A stretch of DNA of 64,000 nt from Solibacillus cecembensis. Lineage in GTDB: Bacteria; Bacillota; Bacilli; Bacillales_A; Planococcaceae. The notes beneath the pieces were generated by a model. The model was given only the letters and a program-made list of their open reading frames with translations, had not been told where the DNA came from and searched no databases. The DNA lies in assembly GCF_001439635.1 (NCBI RefSeq), contig NZ_LMBZ01000003.1:3835-67834 (forward strand). The letters run 5' to 3'. The translations under genes and the position numbers were made by a program. Below are positions 16,293 through 25,114 of this stretch, piece by piece. The first letter of the stretch is position 1, and the number at the start of each line of letters is the position of its first letter.

Positions 16293-17264
16293 TTAATAAT
16301 TATCTACGACTGCTCCTAAAACAGCCGCTTTAACATAAACTTGATTTTGTATGCTTAAAATGTCTTTTGGATTTCCTGTAATCACAGCGCCAACAATCAT
16401 GATATTATCGGTGTTGATTTTTTCATTTTCTTGTTTTAGAAAATCATCTACCACTTTTAAGTCGTTATAGTAATCACTTTTATTTCTTAAAGCGAGTTCC
16501 AGGCTTTCGACAAATTTCTCCGCAGGATTGTCTATTAGCTCACCTACTTGATTATATAAATGGATTCCTGCTGCATGCTCTTCAGATATAACGATTGAAG
16601 GCGTTCCTTCTGATGCTTTCAATCCTTGTAAAGTTGTTTCATCATAAGTATTAACCCATGCCCACTGAAAATTTACGTTTTTTGGCAGCATATTTTGCAC
16701 TTCTTTTAATGTATATGGTTTATCGAAGGAGATTCCTATCTCTACTTTTTTGTAATCAGGAATATCTGCTACTAAACTCATATCATTTTTATATGCTTCG
16801 TAAGTTATAGCGGGATGATAGAACTGAAGTTTTCTAACGCCATCATAAGTGAATACATCTTTTGTATCTGTTGTTGGCCAATTAGAATTTAGCGAGAATT
16901 CATTAAAGTTCACTTTCCCTGGCACCTTTACTTCTCCTAAGCTTACGGGTTTTCCATCAATGATTTTGTATTTCGGTGCTGCTGCATTGCTTCCAATGAA
17001 ACGATACTCTTCATCCCACATGCCTAAATGAATATTTGCACCAAACACATTGTAATACGAGTCAATTTCTGAAATTTTGTTATTTAGTAGATACGGTGTA
17101 ATTTGAATTTTTTCTAAATAAATTAATCCAAAAATATAAACCACCATACTTAGACTAATTAAAGCAATTCGTGCGTAATTTTTCCCTTTTGCTTCTTTTA
17201 TCATTTTTTTTGTATCGGCATTTTCAAAATCAAATAATTCATCCATCTTAGAGTTTTTCATCAT
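16293..17264 (-). CDS. Anti-sigma factor (sigma-regulator N and C domains)
   Basis: The 323-residue membrane protein has a short cytoplasmic N-terminus (MDELFDFENADTKKMIKEAK), one membrane helix at about residues 32-50, and a large extracytoplasmic part. The layout matches the Sigma_reg_N and Sigma_reg_C domains of Bacillus anti-sigma proteins. The gene overlaps the end of the ECF sigma gene by 17 bases, with GGGAGGAG before the start. By family rule it should bind and hold the ECF sigma factor at the membrane until an envelope signal is sensed. The signal is unknown. Confidence 0.78.
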   Translation of the reverse strand: MMKNSKMDELFDFENADTKKMIKEAKGKNYARIALISLSMVVYIFGLIYLEKIQITPYLLNNKISEIDSYYNVFGANIHLGMWDEEYRFIGSNAAAPKYKIIDGKPVSLGEVKVPGKVNFNEFSLNSNWPTTDTKDVFTYDGVRKLQFYHPAITYEAYKNDMSLVADIPDYKKVEIGISFDKPYTLKEVQNMLPKNVNFQWAWVNTYDETTLQGLKASEGTPSIVISEEHAAGIHLYNQVGELIDNPAEKFVESLELALRNKSDYYNDLKVVDDFLKQENEKINTDNIMIVGAVITGNPKDILSIQNQVYVKAAVLGAVVDNY

Positions 17265-17787
17265 TTGTCTCCTCCCATTTCTTTTTGAACGCTAAACGGG
17301 CCCTATACAAATAGGTTTTAATCGATTTTTCATCGATATCCGTTAGTTCTGCAATTTCTTTATAGGAAAGCTCGATTTCATATCTTAGTAACAACAAGTT
17401 TCGTTGATTTGCATTTAGCATATTGAGGACTTTTGTTACTTCTTCACCTTTTTCTTTTGCTAAAAACAACATTTCTCCGTCAACTTCATCTGCTATTCCA
17501 GCGAAAAATTGATCTTGATCTTCTATGGAGCAGCTCGGATACCGCTTGCTCTTTCGACATAAATCATAATAAGCATGTAACGCTACTTTAAAAAGCCATG
17601 CTGAAAGATTTTGCTCATGAAGCTCCACCATATATTGAATCGCCTTTACAAATGTTCCTTGTACAATATCCTCAGCATCTAACAAACTACATCCATTCTT
17701 TATTAGATACTTTTTGATAATGACTGCCTTTTCTTTATATAGTGTAGTAATTAGATCATCTGTCAACGCTACCCTTCTCGCTTTCAT
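17248..17787 (-). CDS. ECF-type RNA polymerase sigma factor
   Basis: Sigma region 2 is visible as LLDAEDIVQGTFVKAIQYM with SAWLFKVALHAYYDLCRK, and region 4 as LNMLNANQRNLLLLRYEIELSYKEIAELTDIDEKSIKTYLYRAR. The frame can be opened further to 17847, but a possible ECF promoter lies in that stretch. I prefer the ATG at 17787. A TTG at 17766 behind AGAAGGG is a further option. The downstream gene is its anti-sigma factor. Self-regulation is usual for such pairs. Confidence 0.82.
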   Translation of the reverse strand: MKARRVALTDDLITTLYKEKAVIIKKYLIKNGCSLLDAEDIVQGTFVKAIQYMVELHEQNLSAWLFKVALHAYYDLCRKSKRYPSCSIEDQDQFFAGIADEVDGEMLFLAKEKGEEVTKVLNMLNANQRNLLLLRYEIELSYKEIAELTDIDEKSIKTYLYRARLAFKKKWEETNDEKL

Positions 17788-17830
17788 ATTTTCATCGCTC
17801 TCACTTGTGTAACGAATGAGGAAACAAAAA

Positions 17831-17860
17831 GTATACACCTTCATCAAAAAAAAAATTCAA
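17831..17860 (-). promoter_or_regulatory. Candidate promoter of the sigma/anti-sigma operon
   Basis: Read on the minus strand, TTGAAT plus a run of T residues is followed after 17 bases by TGTATAC. The -10 resembles the CGTAT-type of ECF promoters, but the -35 is not a classic TGAAAC. This is tentative. Confidence 0.35.
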
Positions 17861-17924
17861 CTTATATAGTTATTAAAGAATTGAAACATCAAAGAATAAT
17901 GGCTAGCCCCCCAACACCTAAACA

Positions 17925-18616
17925 AAAAACCTAGCGCAACCACTGGCACTAAGTTTAGAAAGAACTAGCTATTTATGTTTTTTATGTTGTTTCATTCGTT
18001 TGACCAAAAAACCGCCTTTGAACGACTTTGGCTCATAGGAAATAATAAACGCAGTCGGCTCATAATGTTGCACGAGCATAAACAATTCCTTCTCGCGATT
18101 ACGCTTTGTTAAAATTTCGTATTTATAGCGCTGACTGTCGCGTCCTTCACCTACGAACGTCGTCAGTGCAAACCCTTCTTCACGAATGATCTTGATCAAT
18201 TCTTCATTGCGGTTTTGTGTATTAATCGTTACGTAAATATAGCCAATCGCAAGCTTTTGTTCAATGCGCGTTCCGATAATAATCCCAATCCCAAATCCGA
18301 CCGCATAAACGACCATTGCGAGGAACCCTTGATCGCCACTAAACACAAGTGACAGACCAAACACATAAATCAGCATCTCCACAATCCCAATCAGCGAAGC
18401 GAGCGCGGTAATATTCTTTACTAGGAAAATCGTACGAAGTGTAAATAAAGGTACATATATTAGTTGAAGTAATAATATAAGTAAAATCTCTTTCATAGAA
18501 ATCGAATCCTTTCCTACTAGATTATGCACATCATATACGGAACATATTTTAATTGCAATCTATAAGAAGAGTAGGGGGAGGATGTCCAAAATATTGCGTA
18601 ACCGAGACCGGAATAA
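17925..18616. repeat. Duplication unit B (UPF0316 gene and flanks)
   Basis: This is a direct repeat of the unit at 14283-14972, in the same orientation and about 3.65 kb away. The uridine-kinase-like gene and the sigma operon lie between the copies. Confidence 0.8.
17969..18496 (-). CDS. UPF0316 membrane protein, copy B
   Basis: The 175-residue product differs from copy A at only a few positions (for example L/V at residue 5, A/V near 31 and Y/F near 88). The membrane helices, the DUF2179-like domain and the basic tail are unchanged, so both copies appear intact. The start ATG at 18496 is chosen by match with copy A and with AGGAAAGG upstream. A longer frame to 18529 runs into the duplicated leader. 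The same CTTAGTGC/GCGCTAGG-type terminator follows. Confidence 0.85.
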   Translation of the reverse strand: MKEILLILLLQLIYVPLFTLRTIFLVKNITALASLIGIVEMLIYVFGLSLVFSGDQGFLAMVVYAVGFGIGIIIGTRIEQKLAIGYIYVTINTQNRNEELIKIIREEGFALTTFVGEGRDSQRYKYEILTKRNREKELFMLVQHYEPTAFIISYEPKSFKGGFLVKRMKQHKKHK

Positions 18617-18777
18617 ATATGGATTGTATACCCAGCCCAAGCTTTTTAAATAACTAAAAACATACCTGCCTATATAAAAACTTTGGCAATGCTCTCATGA
18701 ACGATTCTTCAAGTGAGTGTTTTTCCTTCTTATGTATGTATTAAATATCGGTGAAGTAGTTCAGAGGAAATAGCATC
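18497..18777. other. Intergenic region upstream of UPF0316 copy B
   Basis: The first about 120 bases are the duplicated leader. The rest holds no recognisable gene. Confidence 0.4.
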
Positions 18778-18807
18778 AACACCGTCCAGTTTTTTATGGA
18801 CGGTGTT
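18778..18807. terminator. Terminator of the LysR gene
   Basis: AACACCGTCCA and TGGACGGTGTT form an 11-bp perfect stem with a T-rich 8-base loop. It lies 26 bases past the LysR stop codon. Confidence 0.65.
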
Positions 18808-18832
18808 ATGTATATTTGACCGCTTACAATTG

Positions 18833-19711
18833 TTAAAAGGATTGAAGTTCAGACGTTTCACTTTTACTCTGTTCAATTGTTTCGATAAACTTTTCGATTG
18901 TTGAGGTAAGGTATGAATTGGACCTTCTAACGAAAACAGTGTTGATTTTACTATATTTGTCAGGGAGAGAATGGCAGTGAATGAGCCCCTTTTTTTCCAA
19001 ATGTAAAACGGTTGATTTTGGAACAAATGTGATACCAAGGCCGACGACAACACTACTTAATATCGTTTCTAATGTGCCAAATTCCATTACTCTTTGAGGG
19101 ATAATATGTTGATCTTTATACCAAGCTTCAAGTCTTGCCCGGTAGCCACATCCTTTACTAAAACATAAGAATGGCTCATGTATTAGTTGTTCGATGGATG
19201 TCGTGTTTACATCTGATATCAATACAAGCTCTTCTTGAAAAACATTATGGTACACAAGCTCTGGATGAGGGTCTATTTCAGTCACAAAAGCTCCGTCAAT
19301 TTGATGTTTTAATACATCTTCTTGCAGCTTTTCAGTCACTCCAGAGAATAGCGACAAATCCACATTCTTATATTTTTTAGTGTACGTTGATAGAATATTA
19401 GGTAGTTTAATGACAGTTTCAACTGTGCCTATTTCTAATTTGCCAGAAGGCTCCTCTTTACTTTGCACAACTTTTACCATCTCGTTTGTTAATGATAATA
19501 TCTTTTCGCAATATACTAATAGCTTTTTTCCCTCGGGTGTTAAACTCATTCCTCGATTGTGTCGGTTGAACAAAGGTGTATTTAGCTCCGTTTCAAGCTT
19601 TTGGATTCTCGATGTAATATTTGACTGTACATAACTTAACTCTTTTGCAGCTTCTGTAACGGTTCCTTTTTCAGCGACCTTTTGGAAAATCTCTAAATCT
19701 TTTAAATCCAT
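18833..19711 (-). CDS. LysR family transcriptional regulator
   Basis: The 292-residue protein has an N-terminal winged helix (MDLKDLEIFQKVAEKGTVTEAAKEL...VQSNITSRIQKLE at residues 1-43) and a LysR substrate domain from about 85, with GKLEIGTVETV and a late GLGITFVPKS segment. The start follows GATGAGGT. It is transcribed away from the EamA-type transporter gene with 134 bases between starts. This usually means that it controls that transporter and itself. The shared region has a near-palindrome, ATGATAACAAACATCAT, at about 19758-19774, a candidate LysR site. The inducer is unknown. Confidence 0.85.
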   Translation of the reverse strand: MDLKDLEIFQKVAEKGTVTEAAKELSYVQSNITSRIQKLETELNTPLFNRHNRGMSLTPEGKKLLVYCEKILSLTNEMVKVVQSKEEPSGKLEIGTVETVIKLPNILSTYTKKYKNVDLSLFSGVTEKLQEDVLKHQIDGAFVTEIDPHPELVYHNVFQEELVLISDVNTTSIEQLIHEPFLCFSKGCGYRARLEAWYKDQHIIPQRVMEFGTLETILSSVVVGLGITFVPKSTVLHLEKKGLIHCHSLPDKYSKINTVFVRRSNSYLTSTIEKFIETIEQSKSETSELQSF

Positions 19712-19845
19712 TATTTTACCTCATCATTCATTTTCTTAATGGTATCACTAAAAATGATAACAAACATCATTTTTGTTCATTTTACATGATGGGTGATTAT
19801 GGAGTTTAATGAATAAGGCAATATTGTGAAGGAGATTGGTATGTT

Positions 19846-20832
19846 ATGAAAAATAATGTTTTATTAGGTGCTATTTTATGTTTTATTGCAAGTGTGTCAT
19901 GGGGAGCGATGTTTCCTGTTGCTCATCAGGCTTTTCAATATATTGATCCATTCTACTTTACTATTTTCCGTTATGGAGCAGTGACGGTTATCTTAGTTGT
20001 AATTCTCTATTGGAAGGAAGGGAAAGAGGCTTTTCAATTAGAAGGAAAAGCAGCATCGCTTTGGTTTTTCGGTACCATGGCATTTACTGTTTATAATTTA
20101 CTCATTTTCTGGGGAGAAGATTTATTAGGTGAGCCAGGCGTAATGGTTGCATCTATTATGGAATCTTTAATGCCGATGATCTCCATTGTTATTGTATGGA
20201 TTTTACATAGACGCCGGCCTTATACATTTACCCTGTTATGTGTCTTAGTTGCCTTTATAGGCGCAATGCTTGTTATTACAAAAGGTAATTTTGTAGCGTT
20301 TCTTTCTGCAACGGATGATATTATTCCATCTTTCCTTATCTTAATCGCGGTTATTGGATGGGTAATATACACAATGGGAGGAAATCAGTTTAGAGGATGG
20401 TCTGCGCTCCGCTATTCCACGTTAAGTTGTTTAATGGGAACTTTGACCGCAGTTGTAATTGTGTTTACATTAACGCTTATGGGATATGTTGCTCCACCAA
20501 CAGTTGAAACGATTAAAATTGTAAGCCCACATTTATTATTTATGATTATTTTCCCAGGTGTTATTGCATTAGTAGGCTGGAACATAGGGGTCAGCATTCT
20601 AACTCCATTGAACGGACTTTTGTTTATTAACTTTGTTCCGGTAACAACACTTGTTATTTCAATTGTTCAAGGTAATCAAGTAACTTCCTATGAGATTATT
20701 GGAATCATTTTTATCATTTTCTCTCTCGTATCGAATAATATATTTATTCGAATGAATCAGAAGAAAAAGTTGTCAGAGCAATTGTCTCCGAGGAGCAAAG
20801 TGCTGAAAACTAGAAAGTTACTAAGTGAATAA
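19846..20832 (+). CDS. DMT-family transporter (EamA type)
   Basis: The 328-residue protein has ten predicted membrane helices in two EamA repeats, the first beginning ILCFIASVSWGAMFPVAHQAF and the second ILIAVIGWVIYTMGGNQF. GEPGVMVASIMESLMPM fits the conserved helix 4 region of drug/metabolite transporters. It probably exports an amino acid, nucleotide-type metabolite or drug. Substrates in this family vary too widely to predict. The divergent LysR gene is the likely regulator. GAAGGAG lies about 12 bases before the ATG. Confidence 0.82.
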   Translation: MKNNVLLGAILCFIASVSWGAMFPVAHQAFQYIDPFYFTIFRYGAVTVILVVILYWKEGKEAFQLEGKAASLWFFGTMAFTVYNLLIFWGEDLLGEPGVMVASIMESLMPMISIVIVWILHRRRPYTFTLLCVLVAFIGAMLVITKGNFVAFLSATDDIIPSFLILIAVIGWVIYTMGGNQFRGWSALRYSTLSCLMGTLTAVVIVFTLTLMGYVAPPTVETIKIVSPHLLFMIIFPGVIALVGWNIGVSILTPLNGLLFINFVPVTTLVISIVQGNQVTSYEIIGIIFIIFSLVSNNIFIRMNQKKKLSEQLSPRSKVLKTRKLLSE

Positions 20833-20846
20833 AGGGATGTATTCGT

Positions 20847-20887
20847 GCGTCTTTTCTGCAGAGTGGTTTGTAGAGAAGACGCTTTTT
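20847..20887 (+). terminator. Terminator of the EamA-type gene
   Basis: GCGTCTTTTCT pairs with AGAGAAGACGC and five T residues follow. It starts 14 bases after the stop. Confidence 0.8.
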
Positions 20888-20934
20888 CATTTTTCTGTTG
20901 CTTCGTAGTTTAACAAACAATGAGGAAGAATCGT

Positions 20935-21066
20935 TTTAAGTTGATGAACAAGCGTAGTTTTTCCTACACCATCTAACCCGTCGATTGCTACGATTAAAGG
21001 CCTATCTAAGTTATGCTTTTTATATTCTTCATTGATTTCTTGTTTTAAAGTATCATTCATATCCAT
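20935..21066 (-). pseudogene. 5' fragment of a second uridine-kinase-like gene
   Basis: Reading from 21066 on the minus strand gives MDMNDTLKQEINEEYKKHN and then a Walker A region GLDGVGKTTLVHQLKTIL. This aligns with residues 1-45 of the gene at 15123-15737. After about 45 codons the similarity stops and a terminator region begins, so the kinase core is lost. The upstream DNA, including the flanking palindrome, is also similar to that of the intact gene. Confidence 0.8.
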
Positions 21067-21149
21067 TTAAATAACCTTTCACTTAACTGGCTGAAAATTC
21101 CTACTATAATGGTAGGATAACACAGTACATTAACTTTGACGCAGTATTT

Positions 21150-21191
21150 GAATTGTAGTTAATTGTCTGAACTGTTTTTGCGTCCGGTGCA
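21150..21191. repeat. Dispersed palindrome, copy 5
   Basis: AATTGTAGTTAATTGTCT leads to the core TGCGTCCGGTGCA. It lies upstream of the uridine-kinase-like fragment, at the same relative place as copy 4 at the intact gene. Confidence 0.7.
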
Positions 21192-21317
21192 GATCATAAT
21201 AACCGTTATTAAAATCGGAGTAGGTCCTTTTTGGAAGTTAAAGTGTAATCTAGTGATTTCCAAATAAGACTTTGTTATCATTAAACCAATAACTGGAATG
21301 AAATGATATGTTTATGA

Positions 21318-21722
21318 AGGGGAATATACATAGGTATAGCATCAAGCGAAGTTCTAAGGGCGACAACTTTTGACCATTGGAATATAACGAATAGCAAATA
21401 TACGTGGGCGGAAAAAGCGGAAACAGTTGAGGAAGCTGGCTCTATTTACACAATTCAAGGCTTTGATTTGAATTATGTAGGTATTGTGTTAGGTTCGTCA
21501 GTTCAATATGATGCTGTAAATGATTGTAAAGTGATTGATACAAAACTCTACAAGGATACAGGTGCATACACAGGGATAGACGGAATTGAAAATGTGATTG
21601 AAGCAAAGGAGCGAATTGTATTAAACTCTATCAATATTTTAATGAAGTGCGGTATTAAGGGACTTTACATTTATGCGAGTAATGAAGAACTAAGAAATAA
21701 GTTATTAGAATATCAAAGTTAG
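21318..21722 (+). pseudogene. C-terminal fragment of a DUF2075 ATPase/helicase-like protein
   Basis: The frame carries WAEKAETVEEAGSIYTIQGF, then DLNYVGIVLG and a C-terminal GIKGLYIYAS segment. These are the last motifs of DUF2075 (Schlafen-like helicase/ATPase) proteins. The Walker A and most of the helicase core are missing, and a stop codon precedes the fragment at 21315. A short product could start at the TTG at 21468, but it would lack any catalytic part. Such proteins often occur in defence or mobile regions. Confidence 0.7.
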
Positions 21723-21866
21723 CAGGGGAACTATAAGAGTGAATTAGGGTAGCATAATGAGAAAAATTATAATTCAGATATGAACGTAATTGTCACTACT
21801 GAAGAGAATACGTTACGTTGGAAGTTCCAAATAGAAAATTATCTTTTAAAAAGGTGGGGAATTTTT

Positions 21867-23123
21867 ATGCATCAGCTATCAACAAGTAATAAAACCTATA
21901 TGCTGTTGAATGTTCGTTTGGAAAGTGGTTATCACTATGAAGAAGGAGAAGTTGTTGCTACTGAGACAGTTGTTCGTAATCTACAGGTCGATAACGGCAT
22001 GATTACAAAAATACTAGACACAACTGACTCCTATAATAATGAATGGGATTGTTACGATGCAAAGGGATTGTTACTTCTTCCTGCTTTTCGTGAAATGCAC
22101 ATTCATCTGGATAAAACCTATTATAGCGGTCCTTGGAAGGCTGCAGCACAAAGTAAAAATGGTATTTTCGGGATGATTGAGATAGAGGGAAAATTACTTC
22201 CTGAATTACTTCCGACTGCTCAGGAACGATCGGAGAAATTATTACAACTTATACTTAGGTACGGTTCTACTTATGTGAGAAGCCATTGTAATATAGACCC
22301 TGTACAAGGGTTGAAAAATCTTGAGAGTTTGCAGCGTGCATTCGAAAGTTATTCAGATAAAATTTCACATGAAATTGTTGCCTTTCCGCAACATGGTTTA
22401 CTTCGCTCAAATGCTGAAGGTTTGATACGTGAAGCGATGTACTTAGGCGCAACTCATGTTGGTGGACTGGATCCTACATTTGTAGATGAAAACATGGAAA
22501 AATCACTGCAAACGATGGTACAAATCGCTGTTGATTTTGGAGCGGGTATTGATATTCACCTTCATGAAACGGGTGAATCAGGTATGAAGGCTATAAAAAG
22601 ATTAGCAGATTTAACAGAGGAAGCAGGGCTAGAAGGGAAAGTTACGATTAGCCATGCATTTGCTCTCGCAGAGTTACGAAAAGAAGAAGCGCAATTAATA
22701 GCAAAGCGTCTAGCTTCACTTGGTATTTCCATTGCCTCCTCAGTACCAATCGGTCAAAGGAGTATGCCGATTCCATTGCTTCAAAAAGAGAAGGTAAACG
22801 TTATGCTTGGCAACGATAGTATCATAGACCATTGGGATCCATTTGGAACGGGTGACATTCTTCAGAAAGCTCATCTAGCTGCACAGCTTTATGGATGGAA
22901 GCATGAGTATACACTGTCTCGAGCACTTTCTCTCGCAACAGGAGGAATTACTCCTTTGGATGAGAATGGGAAACAAATATGGCCAAATGTTGGCGATGAA
23001 CTGACAGCGGTCCTTGTACCTGCAAGTTGCTCAGCTGAAACGGTGGCTCGGTTACCAGAACGTACTGCAGTTTTACATAAAGGTACTTTATCCTCGGGTT
23101 CTTTAGAAAAGGTACAAAGATAA
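21867..23123 (+). CDS. Cytosine-deaminase-like amidohydrolase
   Basis: The 418-residue metal-dependent hydrolase resembles CodA. Metal ligands of the amidohydrolase fold are visible: HIHLDK (about residue 78), HLHETG with a proton-shuttle Glu (about 234), SHAFAL (about 264) and the Asp in GNDSIIDHW (about 317). The GTGDILQ and ATGGITPL segments also fit CodA. The preferred start is the ATG at 21867, which has AAAGGTGGGG 7 bases upstream. A longer frame begins at 21780 without a site. It may deaminate cytosine, another pyrimidine or a triazine-like ring. The exact substrate cannot be read. No transporter gene lies beside it. Confidence 0.82.
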   Translation: MHQLSTSNKTYMLLNVRLESGYHYEEGEVVATETVVRNLQVDNGMITKILDTTDSYNNEWDCYDAKGLLLLPAFREMHIHLDKTYYSGPWKAAAQSKNGIFGMIEIEGKLLPELLPTAQERSEKLLQLILRYGSTYVRSHCNIDPVQGLKNLESLQRAFESYSDKISHEIVAFPQHGLLRSNAEGLIREAMYLGATHVGGLDPTFVDENMEKSLQTMVQIAVDFGAGIDIHLHETGESGMKAIKRLADLTEEAGLEGKVTISHAFALAELRKEEAQLIAKRLASLGISIASSVPIGQRSMPIPLLQKEKVNVMLGNDSIIDHWDPFGTGDILQKAHLAAQLYGWKHEYTLSRALSLATGGITPLDENGKQIWPNVGDELTAVLVPASCSAETVARLPERTAVLHKGTLSSGSLEKVQR

Positions 23124-23380
23124 TCCCTTTTGATGGTCGGTATGTACGCAGTGATTTTGATGACTGAAATTTTAGAATTTAAGGTCGTTTGGAAATATAG
23201 CAAATGGTTTTATAGGATTTATCACGCTAATTCAGCAGAAGGAATAGTTTCTGATAAAGAGGCAGAAGTTAAGGAATCAGTTACAAATAAGACTAATGAA
23301 AAAAGTGGCTCTATCCGAAACGACACGAGAACAATCACTAGCATCAGTAACAGAGCTGCTACCGGAGCAACTTAAAGCTA

Positions 23381-23515
23381 CGGAAATGACATCAATAAAC
23401 CAGGAAGTTGTGACAGCTTGGATGAATTCTGAAGGTCATTGTGCAAGCATTTAAATTCAAACGTCACACATATCGGTGTTAGCTACGTTAAAGACGGCAA
23501 CATTTGGACACAATA
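23381..23515 (+). pseudogene. Broken CAP/SCP (YkwD-like) secreted protein gene, C-terminal part
   Basis: One frame reads EVVTAWMNSEGHCASI then stops. Shifting by one base restores NSNVTHIGVSYVKDGNIWTQ. Together they form the end of a CAP domain, where the usual text is GHRANILN followed by THIGVGY. A strong terminator follows, as expected for the original gene. Upstream (23130-23375) a Ser/Thr/Asn-rich stretch could be the remains of its linker. It is inactivated by at least one frameshift and loss of the domain start. Confidence 0.75.
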
Positions 23516-23539
23516 ATTTATTAAACAATAATTATCTTG

Positions 23540-23567
23540 AACCCGCTTCTAATTGAAGCGGGTTTTT
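23540..23567 (+). terminator. Terminator of the broken CAP gene
   Basis: AACCCGCTTC and GAAGCGGGTT form a perfect stem with a 5-base loop and TTT after it. Confidence 0.8.
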
Positions 23568-23771
23568 GAATATTTTAATCCGGACGAAGGGGTACCAGAT
23601 ACGTGGGAAATCATAATATTCACGCACCTAGATGTATAGAATGAGCAACAATCACGTAGAGAAAAAAATGTTACTGAACAACCGATTTCAGTAATTGTAC
23701 ATATAGCAAATAATTATTTTTGAATAACAAAAGTATAATTGAATAATATTGAGTAATTGTGGAGGAGTATT

Positions 23772-23861
23772 ATGCAAGAGATGATTTCAATAGAAGAATT
23801 TGTTACTGCTTTTTTTGTAATTCTCTATAGTTCTGATCCACTTTCACCGCAAAATTTCTAA
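23772..23861 (+). CDS. Very short frame with strong ribosome binding site (29 residues)
   Basis: GGAGGAG stands 4 bases before an ATG. The product MQEMISIEEFVTAFFVILYS ends nine residues later. It is probably the truncated start of a lost gene. No similarity was recognised. Confidence 0.25.
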   Translation: MQEMISIEEFVTAFFVILYSSDPLSPQNF

Positions 23862-23974
23862 TTTGGCTGTTTTTCATTGTTCCATATAGAACATATATGT
23901 AGAGAGGCTGTTTTTTGTTCATTTGTCTGTGATTTAACTGTTATATGTTCTTCAACAATTACATCTTTTGAAGC

Positions 23975-24397
23975 CTATATATCTTCTTTAGGAATATTCT
24001 CAACTTTTTCAACCGCTTCAAATTGTGTTGGAACTACAATAGCAGATGCAGCAAACCTATGACCACATGCTGAACAGAATTCTGAATCGAAAGTAACGGT
24101 ATGTCCGCACACACAGTCTTTTTGATTCCGAACCTTGTGGATATTTTTTTCGATTTCTTTATTTTTTCCCAGTAAATTATTAATATTTATAATATGTGTC
24201 TTTATCTTTTCATCAACTTGAGTGTTAGTTTGAGTATTATATGATGTAAATACTTCTCTTCCAATTTTTAGAAACAAATCATTAATTTCCCCAGTATTAT
24301 TTGTTATTTGGCCTTTTAAGCGTGTTGCCTCTACCGTTGTTTTGGCTTTGTTACCCGCATCTGAAACACCCTGCTTTAACTTATTGAAAATGCTCAT
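23975..24397 (-). CDS. Zinc-ribbon protein with N-terminal helical region
   Basis: The 140-residue protein has a helical N-terminal part (MSIFNKLKQGVSDAGNKAKT, amphipathic and possibly membrane-associating), a second helix pair to about residue 88, and a zinc ribbon CVCGHTVTFDSEFCSACGH at about 94-112. A hydrophobic/acidic tail follows. AGGAGGAAGAAT precedes the ATG. Proteins of this layout are common in Bacillales, and their role is unknown. No partner gene lies alongside. Confidence 0.7.
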   Translation of the reverse strand: MSIFNKLKQGVSDAGNKAKTTVEATRLKGQITNNTGEINDLFLKIGREVFTSYNTQTNTQVDEKIKTHIININNLLGKNKEIEKNIHKVRNQKDCVCGHTVTFDSEFCSACGHRFAASAIVVPTQFEAVEKVENIPKEDI

Positions 24398-24780
24398 ATT
24401 CTTCCTCCTAATAAAATGGACTATAAACCATACTGTTATCTATATGATTATTATTCTGAATTTATTAAGTAAACTTCTCCTTGAAACAAAACTAATAACA
24501 TTCGCACATTCCCCATCCCCTAAAATCAACATTCGTTCCTTTTCTTGTGAACATTGATTTTGCAAATTTTTTTTATAGATGGCTCAAAAGGTTGATGCAA
24601 CAGTATTTATGCTTGCAGGGAGTGTTCTCCATCTTGCATAAAATCATATATATTTATTATCGTTGTAAATCCGCATTTTTCTGACGCTACCCCATAAAAA
24701 TATTGTTTAATTAAATGGCCCTTGAATGAAAACGAGCGTTGACGTTTTTCTAACCCAGGTAACAAATTTAAAAGTTTAAA
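24398..24780. other. Intergenic region, no gene seen
   Basis: AT-rich DNA holds no frame with support from similarity or a ribosome binding site on either strand. It ends in a strong hairpin at 24781-24823 that seems to have lost its gene. Confidence 0.4.
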
Positions 24781-24823
24781 AGCCGCGATGACCGAAGAGG
24801 ATTGGGTCATCGTGGCTTATTTT
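24781..24823. terminator. Strong terminator hairpin without an obvious gene
   Basis: AGCCGCGATGACC pairs with GGTCATCGTGGCT (13 bp, one wobble) around an 11-base loop, followed by TATTTTTG. It insulates the iron locus from upstream transcription. Confidence 0.65.
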
Positions 24824-24933
24824 TGTAATGTTTTACCCGTCAAGTATTCTATCAAAAAATTTTCCTATTTCAATTCTAGTCATTCTTCATATTGACATTT
24901 ACAAATAAAGTATCTAGTATTAAAAAGTGGGAT

Positions 24934-24948
24934 TGATAATCATTATCA
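24934..24948 (+). promoter_or_regulatory. Fur box before the siderophore importer
   Basis: TGATAATCATTATCA is a perfect 7-1-7 inverted repeat, identical to the Bacillus Fur consensus. It lies about 165 bases before the ATPase gene, so the promoter is probably repressed by Fur-Fe2+ when iron is plentiful. Confidence 0.88.
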
Positions 24949-25114
24949 TTTAAAGGTGTAGATAAAGTGCTGATTCTCTATATATGTATCAAGAAAATAT
25001 GATTGATTTCCAAATATTACTTATAAGGATAGCCATTATTACATAAAGGTGAAAGCGAACTACAAGAAATTACAAAAAGATTTTATAAAAAGTAAAAGAA
25101 AGGAAGTCCTATAT

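Noticed and set aside
18833..21722. A CRISPR array or integron in the decayed region
   Set aside because: No regularly spaced repeats of constant length and no integrase or Cas gene were seen.
24607..24810. Minus-strand frame of 67 residues
   Set aside because: No ribosome binding site or recognisable domain. It overlaps a terminator hairpin.
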